From the NCBI RefSeq assembly GCF_051020985.1, contig NW_027475313.1, positions 1 through 64,000 on the forward strand: DNA of 64,000 nucleotides, given 5' to 3'. Source of the stretch: Nomia melanderi (Eukaryota; Arthropoda; Insecta; Hymenoptera; Halictidae). The notes beneath the pieces were generated by a model. It was not told the DNA's origin. It searched no databases and saw nothing but the letters and a program-made list of their open reading frames with translations. The position numbers were made by a program, and so were the translations under genes. Position 1 is the first letter of the stretch, and each line of letters starts with the position of its first letter. Shown piece by piece: positions 12,617-25,375 of this stretch.

Positions 12617-14010
12617 GTTTAATATAGCTTTATATAGTTTTATATAGTTTTATATAGTTTTATAGAGTCTTATATAGTTTTATACAGTTTTATATAGTTT
12701 TATATAGTTTCATATAGTTTTATATAGTTTTATATAGTTTTATATAGCTTTAGTACAGTTTTAAATAGTTTAATATAGTTCTATACAGTTTTATATAGTT
12801 TTATATAGTTTTATATAGTTTCATATAGTTTTATGTAGTTTTATATAGCTTTAATGCATTTTTAAATAGTTTAATATAGTTCTATATAGTTTTATATAGT
12901 TTTATTAGTTATATGTAGTTTTATACAGTTTTATATAGTTTAATATAGTTCTATATAGTTTTATATAGTTTTATTGTCTTTATATAGTTTTATATAGTTT
13001 TATTGTCTTTATATAGTTTTATATAGTTTCACAGAGTTTAATATAGCTTTATATAGTTTTATGTAGTTTTATATAGTTTTATAAAGTTCTATATAGTTTT
13101 ATATAGTTTTATTAGTATTATATAGTTTTATATAGTTTTATATAGTTTTATATAGTTTTATATAGTATTATATAGTTTTATATAGTTTTATATAGGTTTA
13201 TTAGTTTTATAGAGTTTTATATAGTTTTATACAGTTTTATATAGTTTTATATAGTTTCATATAGTTTTATATAGTTTTATATAGTTTTATTGGTTTTATA
13301 TAGTTTTATATCATTTTATATAGTTTTATAGAGTTTTATATAGTTTTATACAGTTTTATATAGTTTTATATAGTTTCATATAGTTTTATATAGTTTTATA
13401 TAGATTTAATACAGTTTTAAATAGTTTAATATAGTTCTATATGGTTTTATATAGTTTTATTAGTTTTATATAGTTTTATACAGTTTTATATAGTTTTATA
13501 TAGTTCTTTATAATTTTGTATAGTTTTATATAGTTTTATATAGTTTTATATAGTTTTAAGTAGTTTTATATAGTTCTTTATAATTTTGTATAGTTTTATA
13601 TAGTTTAATATAGCTTTATATACTTTTATATAGTTTTATATAGTTTTATTAGTTTTATAAAGTTTTAAATAGTTTTATATAGTTTTATATAGTTTTATAT
13701 GGTTTAATCAGTTTTATATAGTTCTTTATAATTTTGTATAGTTTTATTAGTTTTAAGTAGTTTTATACAGTTTTATATAGTTTTATATAGTTCATTATAA
13801 TTTTGTTTAGTTTTGTATAGTTTTATATAGTTTTATATAGTTTCAAATAGTTTTATATAGTTCTTTATAATTTTGTATAGTTTTATATAGTTTTATATAC
13901 TTTTATATAGTTTTATTAGTTGTATATAGTTTTATACAGTTTTATATAGTTTTATATAATTCTTTATAATTTTGTATAGTTTTATATAGTTTTATATAGT
14001 TTTATATAGT
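12500..14010 (+). repeat. Block Q, copy 1
   Basis: Order of landmarks: CTATATTG (12,561), TAGAGTCTTA (12,663), CTTTAGTACAG (about 12,749), AATGCATTTTTAAATAG (12,853), 29-bp TTGTCTTTATATAG units (12,974), AGGTTTATTAG (about 13,194), TATATCATTTTATATAG (about 13,309), AGATTTAATACAG (about 13,402), TATAAAGTTTTAAATAG (about 13,657), AGTTGTATATAG (13,918). The same order appears in copies 2, 3 (partial) and 4. Relative to copy 2 it lacks about 287 bp between 12,905 and 13,031 and 140 bp near 13,600. Confidence 0.88.
12974..13031 (+). repeat. 29-bp sub-repeat, 2 copies
   Basis: Each unit starts TTGTCTTTATATAG and combines two decamers with one nonamer (29 bp). Units begin at 12,974 and 13,003. The same locus has four copies in block Q copy 2 and one in copy 4. 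Confidence 0.93.
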
Positions 14011-14807
14011 TTTATATAGTTTTATTAGTTTTATATTGTTTCATATAGTTTTATACAGTATCATATAGTTTTGTATAGTTTTATATAGTTTTATATAGTT
14101 TTATATAGTTTTATATAGCTTTAATACAGTTTTAAATAGTTTAATATAGTTCTAGATAGCTTTATATAGTTTTATTAGTTTTATTTAGTTTTATACAGTT
14201 TAATATAGTTTTATATAGTTCTTTATAATTTTGTATAGTTTTATATAGTTCTTTATAATTTTGTATAGTTTTATATAGTTCTTTATAATTTTGTATAGTT
14301 TTATATAGTTTAATATAGTTTTATATACTTTTATATAGTTTTATATAGTTTTATATAGTTTCATATAGTTTTATATAGTTTTATTAGTTTTATATAGTTT
14401 CACGTAGTTTTATTTAGTTTTATATAGTTTTATATAGTTTAATATAGTTTAATATAGTTCTATATAGTTTTATATAGTTTTATTAGTTTTATATAGTTTT
14501 ATATAGTTTCATATAGTTTAATATAGCTTTATATAGTTTTATATAGTTTTATATAGTTTTATATAGTTTTATATAGTTTTATATAGTTTTTTAGAGTTTT
14601 ATACAGCTTTATATAGTTTTATATAGTTTCATATAGTTTTATATAGTTTTATATAGCTTTAATACAGTTTTAAATAGTTTAATATAGTTCTATATAGTTT
14701 TATATAGTTTCATTAGTTTTATATAGTTTTATACAGTTTTATATAGTTTTATATAGTTCTTTATAATTTTGTATAGTTTTATATAGTTTTATATAGTTTT
14801 AAGTAGT
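14011..14807 (+). repeat. Satellite stretch between block Q copies 1 and 2
   Basis: Decamer array with TTTTATACAGTATCATATAG (about 14,051), CTAGATAG (about 14,152), three successive TTCTTTATAATTTTG phrases (14,218-14,290), TTTCACGTAG (about 14,398, a rare CpG) and TTTTTTAGAGTTTTATACAG (about 14,577). The last recurs near 17,092. Nothing else is seen in it. Confidence 0.85.
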
Positions 14808-16830
14808 TTTATATAGTTCTTTATAATTTTTTATAGTTTTATATAGTTTTATATAGTTTAATATATTTCTATATTGTTTTATATAGTTTTATTAGTTTTA
14901 TATAGTTTTATATAGTTTCATATAGTTTAATATAGCTTTATATAGTTTTATATAGTTTTATATAGTTTTATAGAGTCTTATATAGTTTTATACAGTTTTA
15001 TATAGTTTTATATAGTTTCATATAGTTTTATATAGTTTTATATAGTTTTATATAGCTTTAGTACAGTTTTAAATAGTTTAATATAGTTCTATACAGTTTT
15101 ATATAGTTTTATATAGTTTTATATAGTTTCATATAGTTTTATATAGTTTTATATAGCTGTAATGCATTGTTAAATAGTTTAATATAGTTCTATATAGTTT
15201 TATATAGTTTTATTAGTTTTATATAGTTTTATACAGTTTTATATAGTTTTATATAGTTCTTTATAATTTTGTATAGTTTTATATAGTTTTATATAGATTT
15301 ATATAGTTTTATATAGTTTTAAGTAGTTTTATATAGTTCTTTGCAATTTTGTATAGTTTTATATAGTTTTATATACTTTTATATAGTTTTATTAGTTTCA
15401 TACAGTTTTATACAGTTTTATATAGTATTATATAGTTCTTTATAATTTTGTATAGTTTTATATAGTTTTATATAGTTTAATATAGTTCTATATAGTTTTA
15501 TATAGTTTTATTGTCTTTATATAGTTTTATATAGTTTTATTGTCTTTATATAGTTTTATATAGTTTTATTGTCTTTATATAGTTTTATATAGTTTTATTG
15601 TCTTTATATAGTTTTATATAGTTTCACATAGTTTAATATAGCTTTATATAGTTTTATGTAGTTTTATATAGTTTTATAAAGTTCTATATAGTTTTATATA
15701 GTTTTATTAGTATTATATAGTTTTATATAGTTTTATATAGTTTTATATAGTTTTATATAGTATTATATAGTTTTATATAGTTTTATATAGGTTTATTAGT
15801 TTTATAGAGTTTTATATAGTTTTATACAGTTTTATATAGTTTTATATAGTTTCATATAGCTTTATATAGTTTTATATAGTTTTATTGGTTTTATATAGTT
15901 TTATATCATTTTATATAGTTTTATAGAGTTTTATATAGTTTTATACAGTTTTATGTAGTTTTATATAGTTTCATATAGTTTTATATAGTTTTATATAGAT
16001 TTAATACAGTTTTAAATAGTTTAATATCGTTCTATATGGTTTTATATAGTTTTATTAGTTTTATATAGTTTTATACAGTTTTATATAGTTTTATATAGTT
16101 CTTTATAATTTTGTATAGTTTTATATAGTTTTATATAGTTTTATATAGTTTTAAGTAGTTTTATATAGTTCTTTATAATTTTGTATAGTTTTATATAGTT
16201 TAATATAGTTTTATACAGTTTTATATAGTTTTATATAGTTCTTTATAATTTTGTATAGTTTTATATAGTTTTATATAGTTTTATATAGTTTTAAGTAGTT
16301 TTATATAGTTCTTTATAATTTTGTATAGTTTTATATAGTTTAATATAGCTTTATATACTTTTATATAGTTTTATATAGTTTTATTAGTTTTATAAAGTTT
16401 TAAATAGTTTTATATAGTTTTATATAGTTTTATATAGTTTTATATGGTTTAATCAGTTTTATATAGTTCTTTATAATTTTGTATAGTTTTATTAGTTTTA
16501 TGTAGTTTTATACAGTTTTATATAGTTTTATATAGTTCATTATAATTTTGTTTAGTTTTGTATAGTTTTATATAGTTTTATATAGTTTTAAATAGTTTTA
16601 TATAGTTCTTTATAATTTTGTATAGTTTTATATAGTTTTATATACTTTTATATAGTTTTATTAGTTGTATATAGTTTTATACAGTTTTATATAGTTTTAT
16701 ATAATTCTTTATAATTTTGTATAGTTTTATATAGTTTTATATAGTTTTATATAGTTTTATATAGTTTTATTAGTTTTATTAGTTTTATTAGTTTTATATA
16801 GTTTTATATAGTTTTATTAGTTTTATATTG
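14808..16830 (+). repeat. Block Q, copy 2
   Basis: Matches copy 1 at offset 2,308 (CTATATTG 14,869; TAGAGTCTTA 14,971; TAGTACAG 15,059; AATGCA 15,161). After about 287 bp of extra sequence the offset is 2,595 (GGTTTATTAG 15,790; TCATTTT 15,906; GATTTAAT 15,998), and after a further 140-bp insertion near 16,200-16,340 it is 2,735-2,745. The extra 287 bp includes two additional 29-bp units. The 140-bp insertion duplicates the local AGTTTTAAGTAG plus TTCTTTATAATTTTG phrase. Confidence 0.88.
15511..15626 (+). repeat. 29-bp sub-repeat, 4 copies
   Basis: TTGTCTTTATATAG units begin at 15,511, 15,540, 15,569 and 15,598, an exact 29-bp period. The fourth leads into TTTCACATAGTTTAATATAG. This is the expanded form of the two-copy locus at 12,974. 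Confidence 0.94.
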
Positions 16831-17810
16831 TTTCATATAGTTTTATACAGTATTATATAGTTTTATATAGTTTTATATAGTTTTATATAGTTTTATATAG
16901 TTTTATATAGCTTTAATACAGTTTTAAATAGTTTAATATAGTTCTAGATAGCTTTATATAGTTTTATTAGTTTTATTTAGTTTTATACAGTTTATTATAG
17001 TTTTATATAGTTCTTTATAATTTTGTACAGTTTTATATAGTTCTTTATAATTTTGTATAGTTTTATATAGTTTAATATAGTTTTATATAGTTTTTTAGAG
17101 TTTTATACAGCTTTATATAGTTTTATATAGTTTCACATAGTTTTATATAGTTTTATATAGCTTTAATACAGTTTTAAATAGTTTAATATAGTTCTATATA
17201 GTTTTATATAGTTTCATTAGTTTTATATAGTTTTATACAGTTTGATATAGTTTTATATAGTTCTTTATAATTTTGTATAGTTTTATATAGTTTTATATAG
17301 TTTTATATAGTTTTAAGTAGTTTTATATAGTTCTTTATAATTTTTTATAGTTTTATATAGTTTTATTAGTTTTATATAGTTTTATATAGTTTTATATAGT
17401 TTTATTAGTTTTATATAGTTTTATATAGTTTTATATAGTTTCATATAGTTTTATATAGTTTTATATAGCTTTAATACAGTTTTAAATAGATTAATATAGT
17501 TCTATATAGTTTTATATAGTTTTATTAGTTTTATATAGTTTTATATAGTTTTATATAGTTTCATTACTTTTATATAGTTTCAAATTGTTTTATATAGTAA
17601 TATATAATTTTATGTAGTTTTATTAGTTTCATATAGTTTTATATAGTTTCATATAGTTTTATATTTTTATATAGTATTATATAGTTTTCTATAGTTTTAT
17701 ATAGTTTTATACAGTTTTATATAGTTTTATATAGTGTTATATTGTATTATATAGTTGTATATAGCTTTATATAGTTTTATCAGTTTTATATAGTTTTATA
17801 TAGTTTTATA
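16831..17810 (+). repeat. Satellite stretch between block Q copies 2 and 3
   Basis: Begins like 14,035-14,340 (ATTGTTTCATATAG, CTAGATAG, TTCTTTATAATTTTG) and repeats TTTTTTAGAGTTTTATACAG near 17,092, so it is a shortened copy of the stretch following block Q copy 1. From 17,345 it continues as ordinary decamers with TTTCAAATTG (about 17,578) and TAATATATAATTTTATGTAG (about 17,598). No other element is seen. Confidence 0.83.
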
Positions 17811-18365
17811 TAGTTTTATATAGTTTTATATAGTTTTATATAGTATTATATAGTTTTATATAGTTTTATATAGGTTTATTAGTTTTATAGAGTTTTATAT
17901 AGTTTTATACAGTTTTATATAGTTTTATATAGTTTCATATAGTTTTATATAGTTTTATATAGTTTTATTGGTTTTATATAGTTTTATATCATTTTATATA
18001 GTTTTATAGAGTTTTATATAGTTTTATACAGTTTTATATAGTTTTATATAGTTTCATATAGTTTTATATAGTTTTATATACATTTAATACAGTTTTAAAT
18101 AGTTTAATAGAGTTCTATATGGTTTTATATAGTTTTTTTAGTTTTATATAGTTTTATACAGTTTTATATAGTTTTATATAGTTCTTTATAATTTTGTATA
18201 GTTTTATATAGTTTTATATAGTTTTATATAGTTTTAAGTAGTTTTATATAGTTCTTTATAATTTTGTATAGTTTTATATAGTTTAATATAGCTTTATATA
18301 CTTTTATATAGTTTTATATAGTTTTATTAGTTTTATAAAGTTTTAAATAGTTTTATATAGTTTTA
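17811..18365 (+). repeat. Block Q, copy 3 (partial)
   Basis: GGTTTATTAG (17,873), TCATTTT (17,989) and CATTTAATACAG (18,081) each lie 2,083 bp after the block Q copy 2 landmarks. The 140-bp insertion of copy 2 is absent (TAAAGTTTTAAATAG at about 18,336), so in that respect copy 3 resembles copy 1. A further partial copy of its central part lies 1,073 bp downstream (TCATTTT 19,062; CATTTAATAC 19,154). Confidence 0.87.
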
Positions 18366-18390
18366 TATGGTTTAATCAGTTTTATATAGT

Positions 18391-18742
18391 TTCATATTGT
18401 TTTATGTAGTATTATATAGTTTTATATAGTTTTATTAGTTTTATGTAGTTTTATTAGTTGTATATAGTTTTATATAGTTTCATATTGTTTTATGTAGTAT
18501 TATATAGTTTTATATAGTTTTATTAGTTTTATGTAGTTTTATTAGTTGTATATAGTTTTATATAGTTTCATATAGTTTTATGTAGTATTATATAGTTTTA
18601 TATAGTTTTATTAGTTTTATGTAGTTTTATTAGTTGTATATAGTTTTATATAGTTTCATATAGTTTTATATTGTTTTATTAGTTTTATAAAGTTTTAAAT
18701 AGTTTTATATAGTTTTATATGGTTTAATCAGTTTTATATAGT
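18391..18742 (+). repeat. 88-bp tandem repeat, cluster 1
   Basis: Units begin TTCATATTGTTTTATGTAG and end TTTTATTAGTTGTATATAG. Starts are at 18,391, 18,479 and 18,567, with a diverged fourth at 18,655; every spacing is 88 bp. The fourth unit carries TATAAAGTTTTAAATAG and TATGGTTTAATCAG, which also precede the cluster. The next cluster therefore starts exactly 352 bp (4 x 88) after this one. Confidence 0.94.
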
Positions 18743-18950
18743 TTCATATTGTTTTATGTAGTATTATATAGTTTTATATAGTTTTATTAGTTTTATGTAG
18801 TTTTATTAGTTGTATATAGTTTTATATAGTTTCATATTGTTTTATGTAGTATTATATAGTTTTATATAGTTTTATTAGTTTTATGTAGTTTTATTAGTTG
18901 TATATAGTTTTATATAGTTTCATATAGTTTTATATAGTTTTATTAGTTTT
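18743..18950 (+). repeat. 88-bp tandem repeat, cluster 2
   Basis: Units start at 18,743 and 18,831, with a partial third at 18,919, again 88 bp apart. Together with its leader (TAAAGTTTTAAATAG near 18,688) this is a 352-bp-shifted copy of cluster 1. Confidence 0.93.
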
Positions 18951-19365
18951 ATATAGTTTTATTAGTTTTATATAGTTTCACATAGTTTTATATAGTTTTA
19001 TATAGTTTCATATAATTTTATATAGTTTTATATAGTTTTATTGGTTTTATATTGTTTTATATCATTTTATATAGTTTTATAGAGTTTTATATAGTTTTAT
19101 AGAGTTTTATATAGTTTTATATAGTTTCATATAGTTTTATATAGTTTTATATACATTTAATACAGTTTTAAATAGTTTAATAGAGTTCTATATGGTTTTA
19201 TATAGTTTTATTAGTTTTATATAGTTTTATACAGTTTTATATAGTTTTATATAGTTCTTTATAATTTTGTATAGTTTTATATAGTTTTATATAGTTTTAT
19301 ATAGTTTTAAGTAGTTTTATATAGTTCTTTATAATTTTGTATAGTTTTATATAGTTTTATATAGT
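18951..19365 (+). repeat. Satellite stretch with partial block Q copy
   Basis: Contains TTTCACATAG (about 18,976), then TATATCATTTTATATAG (about 19,060), CATTTAATACAG (19,154) and two TTCTTTATAATTTTG phrases (about 19,254 and 19,325), in the order of block Q. It leads directly into 88-bp cluster 3. Confidence 0.84.
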
Positions 19366-19590
19366 TTCATATTGTTTTATGTAGTATTATATAGTTTTAT
19401 ATAGTTTTATTAGTTTTATGTAGTTTTATTAGTTGTATATAGTTTTACATAGTTTCATATTGTTTTATGTAGTATTATATAGTTTTATATAGTTTCATTA
19501 GTTTTATGTAGTTTTATTAGTTGTATATAGTTTTATATAGTTTCATATAGTTTTATATAGTTTTATTAGTTTTATATAGTTTTATTAGTT
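19366..19590 (+). repeat. 88-bp tandem repeat, cluster 3
   Basis: Units start at 19,366 and 19,454, with a partial third at 19,542. The second unit differs by TTTTACATAG and by TTTCATTAG. It lies downstream of a second partial block Q, so the 88-bp repeats seem to have been copied along with their leader. Confidence 0.92.
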
Positions 19591-20589
19591 TTATATAGTT
19601 TCACGTAGTTTTATATAGTTATATATAGTTTCATATAGTTTTATATAGTTTTATATAGTTTAATATAGTTCTATATGGTTTTATATAGTTTTATTAGTTT
19701 TATATGGTATTATATAGTTTCATATAGTTTAATATTGCTTTATATAGTTTTATATAGTTTTACATAGTTTTATATAGTTTTATATAGTTTTATATAGTTT
19801 TATATAGAATTATATAGTTTTATATAGCTTTATATAGATTTATTAGTTTTATATAGTTTTATATAGTTTTATATAGTTTTATTAGTTTTATATAGTTTTA
19901 TATAGTTTTATTAGTTTTATATAGCTTTATATAGTTTAATATAGTTTTATATAGTTTTATATAGTATTATATAGTATTATATAGTTTTATATAGTTTTAT
20001 ATAGTTTTATATAGTTTTATATAGTTTTATATAGTTTTATATAGTTTTATATAGTTTATATAGTTTAATATAGTTTTATATAGTTTTATATAGTATTATA
20101 TAGTTTTATATAGCTTTATATAGTTTTATTAGTTATATATAGTTTTATATAGTTTTATATCGTTTTATATAGTTTTATATAGCTTTATATAGTTTTATAT
20201 AGTATTATATAGTATTATATAGTTTTATATAGCTTCATATAGTTTTATTAGTTTTATATAGTTTTGTATAGTTTTATATAGTTTTATATAGCTTTAATAC
20301 AGTTTTAAATAGTTTAACATAGTTCTATATAGTTTTATATAGTTTTATATAGTTTCATATAGTTTAATATAGCTTTATATAGTTTTATATAGTTTTATAT
20401 AGTTTTATATAGTTTTATATAGTTTTATATAGTTTTATACAGTTTTATATAGTTTTATATAGTTTTATATAGTTTTATATAGTTTCATATAGTTTTATAT
20501 AGTTTTATATAGCTTTAATACAGTTTTAAATAGATTAATATAGTTCTATATAGTTTTATATAGTTTTATTAGTTTTATATAGTTTTATA
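19591..20589 (+). repeat. Ordinary decamer array
   Basis: Mostly consensus decamers with pairs of AGTATTATAT, AGCTTTATAT and AGCTTCATAT variants. A rare TTTCACGTAG lies near 19,599 and a shortened AGTTTATAT unit near 20,053. Two CTTTAATACAG phrases occur near 20,292 and 20,514. I see no block-level duplication I can define here. Confidence 0.8.
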
Positions 20590-21410
20590 TAGTTTTATAT
20601 AGTTCTTTATAATTTTGTATAGTTTTATATTGTTTTATATAGTTTTATTAGCTTTATATAGTTTTATATAGTTTCATATAGTTTAATATAGCTTTATATA
20701 GTTTTATGTAGTTTTATATAGTTTTATAGAGTTTTATATAGTTTTATACAGTTTTAAATAGTTTAATATAGTTCTATATAGTTTTATATAGTTTTATTAG
20801 TCTTATATAGTTTTATATAGTTTTATATAGTTTTATATAGTTTTATATAATTATAATACAGTTTTAAATATTTTAATATAGTTCTATATAGTATTATATA
20901 TTTTTATATAGTTTTATATAGTTTTATTAGAATTATATAGTTTTATATAGTTTTATATAGTTTTATATAGTTTTATTAGTATTATATAGTTTTATATGGC
21001 TTTATATAGTTTTATATAATTTTATATAGTTTCATATAGTTTTATATAGTTTTATTAGTTTTAAATATTTTAATATAGTTCTATATAGTATTATATAGTT
21101 TTATATAGTTTTATATAGTTTTATATAGTATTATATAGTTTTATATAGTTTTATATAGTTTTATTAGTTTTATATAGTTTTATATAGTTTTATATAGTTT
21201 TATATAGTTTCATATAGTTTTATATAGTTTTATATAGTTTTATATAGTTTTATATAGTTTTAATACAGTTTTAAATAGATTAATATAGTTCTACATAGTT
21301 TTATATAGTTTTATTTGTTTTATATAATTTTATATAGTTTTATACAGTTTTATATGGTTTTATATAGTTTTATTAGTTTTATACAGTTTTATATAGTTTT
21401 ATATAGTTTT
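20590..21410 (+). repeat. Higher-order block S, copy 1
   Basis: TTCTTTATAATTTTG (20,603), ATTAGCTTTATATAG (about 20,647), AGAATTATATAG (20,929) and TTATTTGTTTTATATAATT (21,311) recur in the same order at 22,337, 22,381, 22,653 and 23,214. Offsets are 1,734, 1,724 and then 1,903 bp, so one decamer was lost and about 180 bp gained in copy 2. Confidence 0.87.
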
Positions 21411-22323
21411 ATATAGTATTATATAGTTTCATTTAGTTTTATATAGTTTTATATTGTTTTATTAGTTTTATATAGTTTCATATTGGTTTATATAGTATTA
21501 TATAGTTTTATATAGTTTTATTAGTTTTATATAGTTTTATATAGTTTCATATAGTTTTATATAGTTATATTAGTTTTATATAGCTTCATATAGTTTTATA
21601 TAGTTTTATATAGCTTTAGGACTGTTTTAAATAGTTTAATATAGTTCTATATAGTTTTATATAGTTTTATTAGTTTTATATAGTTTTATATAGTTTTATA
21701 TAGTTTTATTAGTTTTATATAGTTTTATATAGTTTCATATAGCTTTATATAGTTTTATTAGTTTTATATAGTTTCATATAGTTTTATATAGTTTTATATA
21801 GTTTTATATAGTTTTAATACAGTTTTAAATATTTTAATATAGTTCTATATAGTATTATATAGTTTTATATAGTTTTATATAGTTTTATTAGTATTATATA
21901 GTTTTATATAGTTTTATATAGTTTTATATAGTTTTATATACTTTAATATAGTTTCATTAGTTTTATATAGTTTTATACAGTTTTATATAGTTTTATATAG
22001 TTCTTTATAATTTTGTATAGTTTTATATAGTTTTATATAGTTTAATATAGTACTATATAGTTTTATATAGTTTTATTAGTTTTATATAGTTTTATATAGT
22101 TTTATTAGTTTTATATATCTTTAATACAGTTTTAAATAGTTTAATATAGTTCTATATAGTTTTATATAGTTTTATATAGTTTTATTAGTTTCATATAGTA
22201 TTATATACTTTCATATAGTTTAATATAGCTTTATATAGTTTTATATAGTTTTATTAGTTTTATATAGTTTCATATTGTTTTATATAGTATTATATAGTTT
22301 TATATAGTTTTATTAGTTTTATA
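21411..22323 (+). repeat. Satellite stretch between block S copies
   Basis: Decamer array with AGCTTTAGGACTG (about 21,602, a unique form of the CTTTAATACAG phrase), several TTTAATACAG phrases and one TTCTTTATAATTTTG (about 22,000). Nothing else is seen in it. Confidence 0.8.
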
Positions 22324-23313
22324 TAGTTTTATATAGTTCTTTATAATTTTGTATAGTTTTATATTGTTTTATATAGTTTTATTAGCTTTATATAGTTTTA
22401 TATAGTTTCATATAGTTTAATATAGCTTTATATAGTTTTATATAGTTTTATATAGTTTTATAGAGTTTTATATAGTTTAATACAGTTTTAAATAGTTTAA
22501 TATAGTTCTATATAGTTTTATATAGTTTTATTAGTTTTATATAGTTTTATATAGTTTTATATAGTTTTATATAATTATAATACAGTTTTAAATATTTTAA
22601 TATAGTTCTATATAGTATTATATATTTTTATATAGTTTTATATAGTTTTATTAGAATTATATAGTTTTATATAGTTTTATATAGTTTTATATAGTTTTAT
22701 TAGTATTATATAGTTTTATATGGTTTTATATAGTTTTATATAGTTTAATATAGTTTTATATAGTTTTATATAGTTTTATACAGTATTATATAGTTTTATA
22801 TAGTTTTATATAGTTTTATTAGTTTTATAGAGTTTTATATAGTTTTATATAGCTTTAATACAGTTTTAAATAGATTAATATAGTTCTATATAGTTTTATA
22901 TAGTTTTATTAGTTTTATATAGTTTTATATAATTTTATATAGTTTCATATAGTTTTATATAGTTTTATTAGTTTTAAATATTTTAATATAGTTCTATATA
23001 GTATTACATAGTTTTATATAGTTTTATATAGTTTTATATAGTATTATATAGTTTTATATAGTTTTATATAGTTTTATTAGTTTTATATAGTTTTATATAG
23101 TTTTATATAGTTTCATATAGTTTTATATAGTTTTATATAGTTTTATATAGTTTTATATAGTTTTAATACAGTTTTAAATAGTTTAATATAGTTCTACATA
23201 GTTTTATATAGTTTTATTTGTTTTATATAATTTTATATAGTTTTATACAGTTTTATATGGTTTTATATAGTTTTATTAGTTTTATACAGTTTTATATAGT
23301 TTTATATAGTTTT
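22324..23313 (+). repeat. Higher-order block S, copy 2
   Basis: Second copy of 20,590-21,410, enlarged by about 180 bp near 22,800-22,980. The added sequence is itself a repeat of the local CTTTAATACAG / TAAATAGATTAATATAG phrase. Confidence 0.86.
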
Positions 23314-23859
23314 ATATAGTTTAATATAGTTTTATATTGTTTTATATAGTTTTATATAGTTTTATATAGTTTCATATAGTTTTATATAGTATTATATAGT
23401 TTCATTTAGTTTTATATAGTTTTATATAGTTTTATATATTGTTATATAGTTTCAATTTAGTTTTATATAGTTTTATATAGTTTTATTAGTTTTATATAGT
23501 ATTATATAGTTTCATTAGTTTTATATAGTTTTATATAGTTTCATATAGTTTTATATAGTTTAATATAGTTTTATATAGTTTAATATAGTTTTATATAGTT
23601 TTATATAGTTTCATTTAGTTTTATATAGTTTTATATAGTTTTATATAGCTTCATATAATTTTATATAGTTTTATATAGTTTTATATAGTTTTATTAGTTT
23701 TATATAGTTTCATATAGTTTTATATAGTTTAATATAGTTTTATATAGTTTAATATAGTTTTATATGGTGTCATATAGTTTTATTAGTTTTATTTAGTTTT
23801 ATATAGTTTCATATAGTTTTATATAGTTTTATATAGTTTTATATAGTTTTATTAGTTTT
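23314..23859 (+). repeat. Transition stretch; TTTCAT-rich texture begins
   Basis: From about 23.4 kb the TTTCATATAG and TTTCATTTAG variants become frequent and the TTCTTTATAATTTTG phrase becomes rare. A 158-bp repeat is marked by TATGGTGTCATATAG at about 23,763 and again at about 23,921; a related TATGGTGTTATATAG is near 26,269. Confidence 0.83.
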
Positions 23860-24655
23860 ATATAGTTTCATATAGTTTTATATAGTTTAATATAGTTTTA
23901 TATAGTTTAATATAGTTTTATATGGTGTCATATAGTTTTATTAGTTTTATTTAGTTTTATATAGTTTCATATAGTTTTATATAGTTTAATATAGTTTTAT
24001 ATAGTTTAATATAGTTTTATATAGTTTTATATAGTTTTATATAGTTTCATATAGTTTTATATAGTATTATATAGTTTCATTTAGTTTTATATAGTTTCAT
24101 ATAGTTTTATATAGTATTATATAGTTTCATTAGTTTTATATAGTTTTATATAGTTTTATATAGTATTATATAGTTTCATTTAGTTTTATATAGTTTTATA
24201 TTGTTTTATTAGTTTTATATAGTTTCATATTGTTTTATATAGTTTTATATACTTTTATATAGTTTCATATAATTTTATATAGTTTTATATAGTTTTATAT
24301 AGTTTTATACAGTTTTATTAGTATTATATAGTTTTATATAGTTCTATATAGTTTCATATAGTTTTATATAGTATTATATAGTTTTATACAGTTTTATATA
24401 GTTTTATATAGTTTTATATAGTTTTATATAGTTTTATATACTTTTACATAGTGTTATATAGTTTTATAGAGTTGTATATAGTTTTATATAGTTTTATATA
24501 ATTTTATTCAGTTTTATTCAGTTTTAATCAGTTTTATATAGTTTTATATAGTTTTATATAGTTTTATATAGCTTCATATAGTTTTATTTGTTTTATATAG
24601 TTTTATATACTTCCATATAGTTTTATATACTATTGTATAATTATATATAGTTTAA
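23860..24655 (+). repeat. Block U, copy 1
   Basis: Runs from the GGTGTCAT marker (23,924) to TATTGTATAATTATATATAG (24,631). The same order recurs at 26,208-27,063: GGTGTTAT at 26,272 (offset 2,348), ATTTTATTCAG at 26,919 and TATTGTATAATTAT at 27,049 (offset 2,418). Confidence 0.87.
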
Positions 24656-25375
24656 TATAGTTTTATATAGTTTTATACAGTTTTATATAGTTCTATATAG
24701 TTTTATATAGTTTTATATAGTGTTACATAATTTTATATAGTTTTATACAGTTTTATATAGTTTTTTATAATTTCAAATAGTGTTGTATAGTTCTATACAG
24801 ATTTATTAGTGTTATATAGTTTTATATAGTGCTATATAGTTTTATATAGTTTTATACAGTTTTAAAAACTTTTATATAGTTCTATATAATTTTATATAGT
24901 TTTATATAATTTTATATAGTTTTATATAGTTTTATATAGTTTTATATAATTTTATATAGTATTATACAGTTTTATACAGTTTTACATAGTTTTATATAGT
25001 ATTATATAGTTTTATACAGTCTTATTAGTTTTATATTGAGTTATATATTTTTATATAATGTTATATAGTTTTAAATAGTTTCATATGGTTTTATATAGTT
25101 TTATATAGTTTTAATACAGTTTTAAATAGTTTCATATAGTTTTATATAGTTTTATATAGTTTTATATAGTTTTATTAGTTTTATATAGTTTTATATAGTT
25201 TTATATAGTTTTATATAGTTTTATATAGTTTCATATAGTTTTATATAGTTTTATATAGTTTAAAATAGTTTTAATACAGTTTTAAATAGTTTAATATAGT
25301 TCTATATAGTTTTATATAGTTTTATTAGTTTTAGTAGCTTTATATAGTTTTATACAGTTACATATAGTTTTATAT
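24495..25375 (+). repeat. Block V, copy 1 (partner about 32 kb away)
   Basis: Rare variants ATTTTATTCAG (24,501), TTTAAAAACTTTTATATAG (24,861) and TTATATTGAGTTATATA (25,031) recur at 56,552, 56,910 and 57,080, offsets 32,051 and then 32,049 bp. The right part is offset by 32,000 because the partner lacks about 49 bp. The TATTGAG part also occurs at 62,068 and 63,622. Overlaps the end of block U. Confidence 0.9.
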
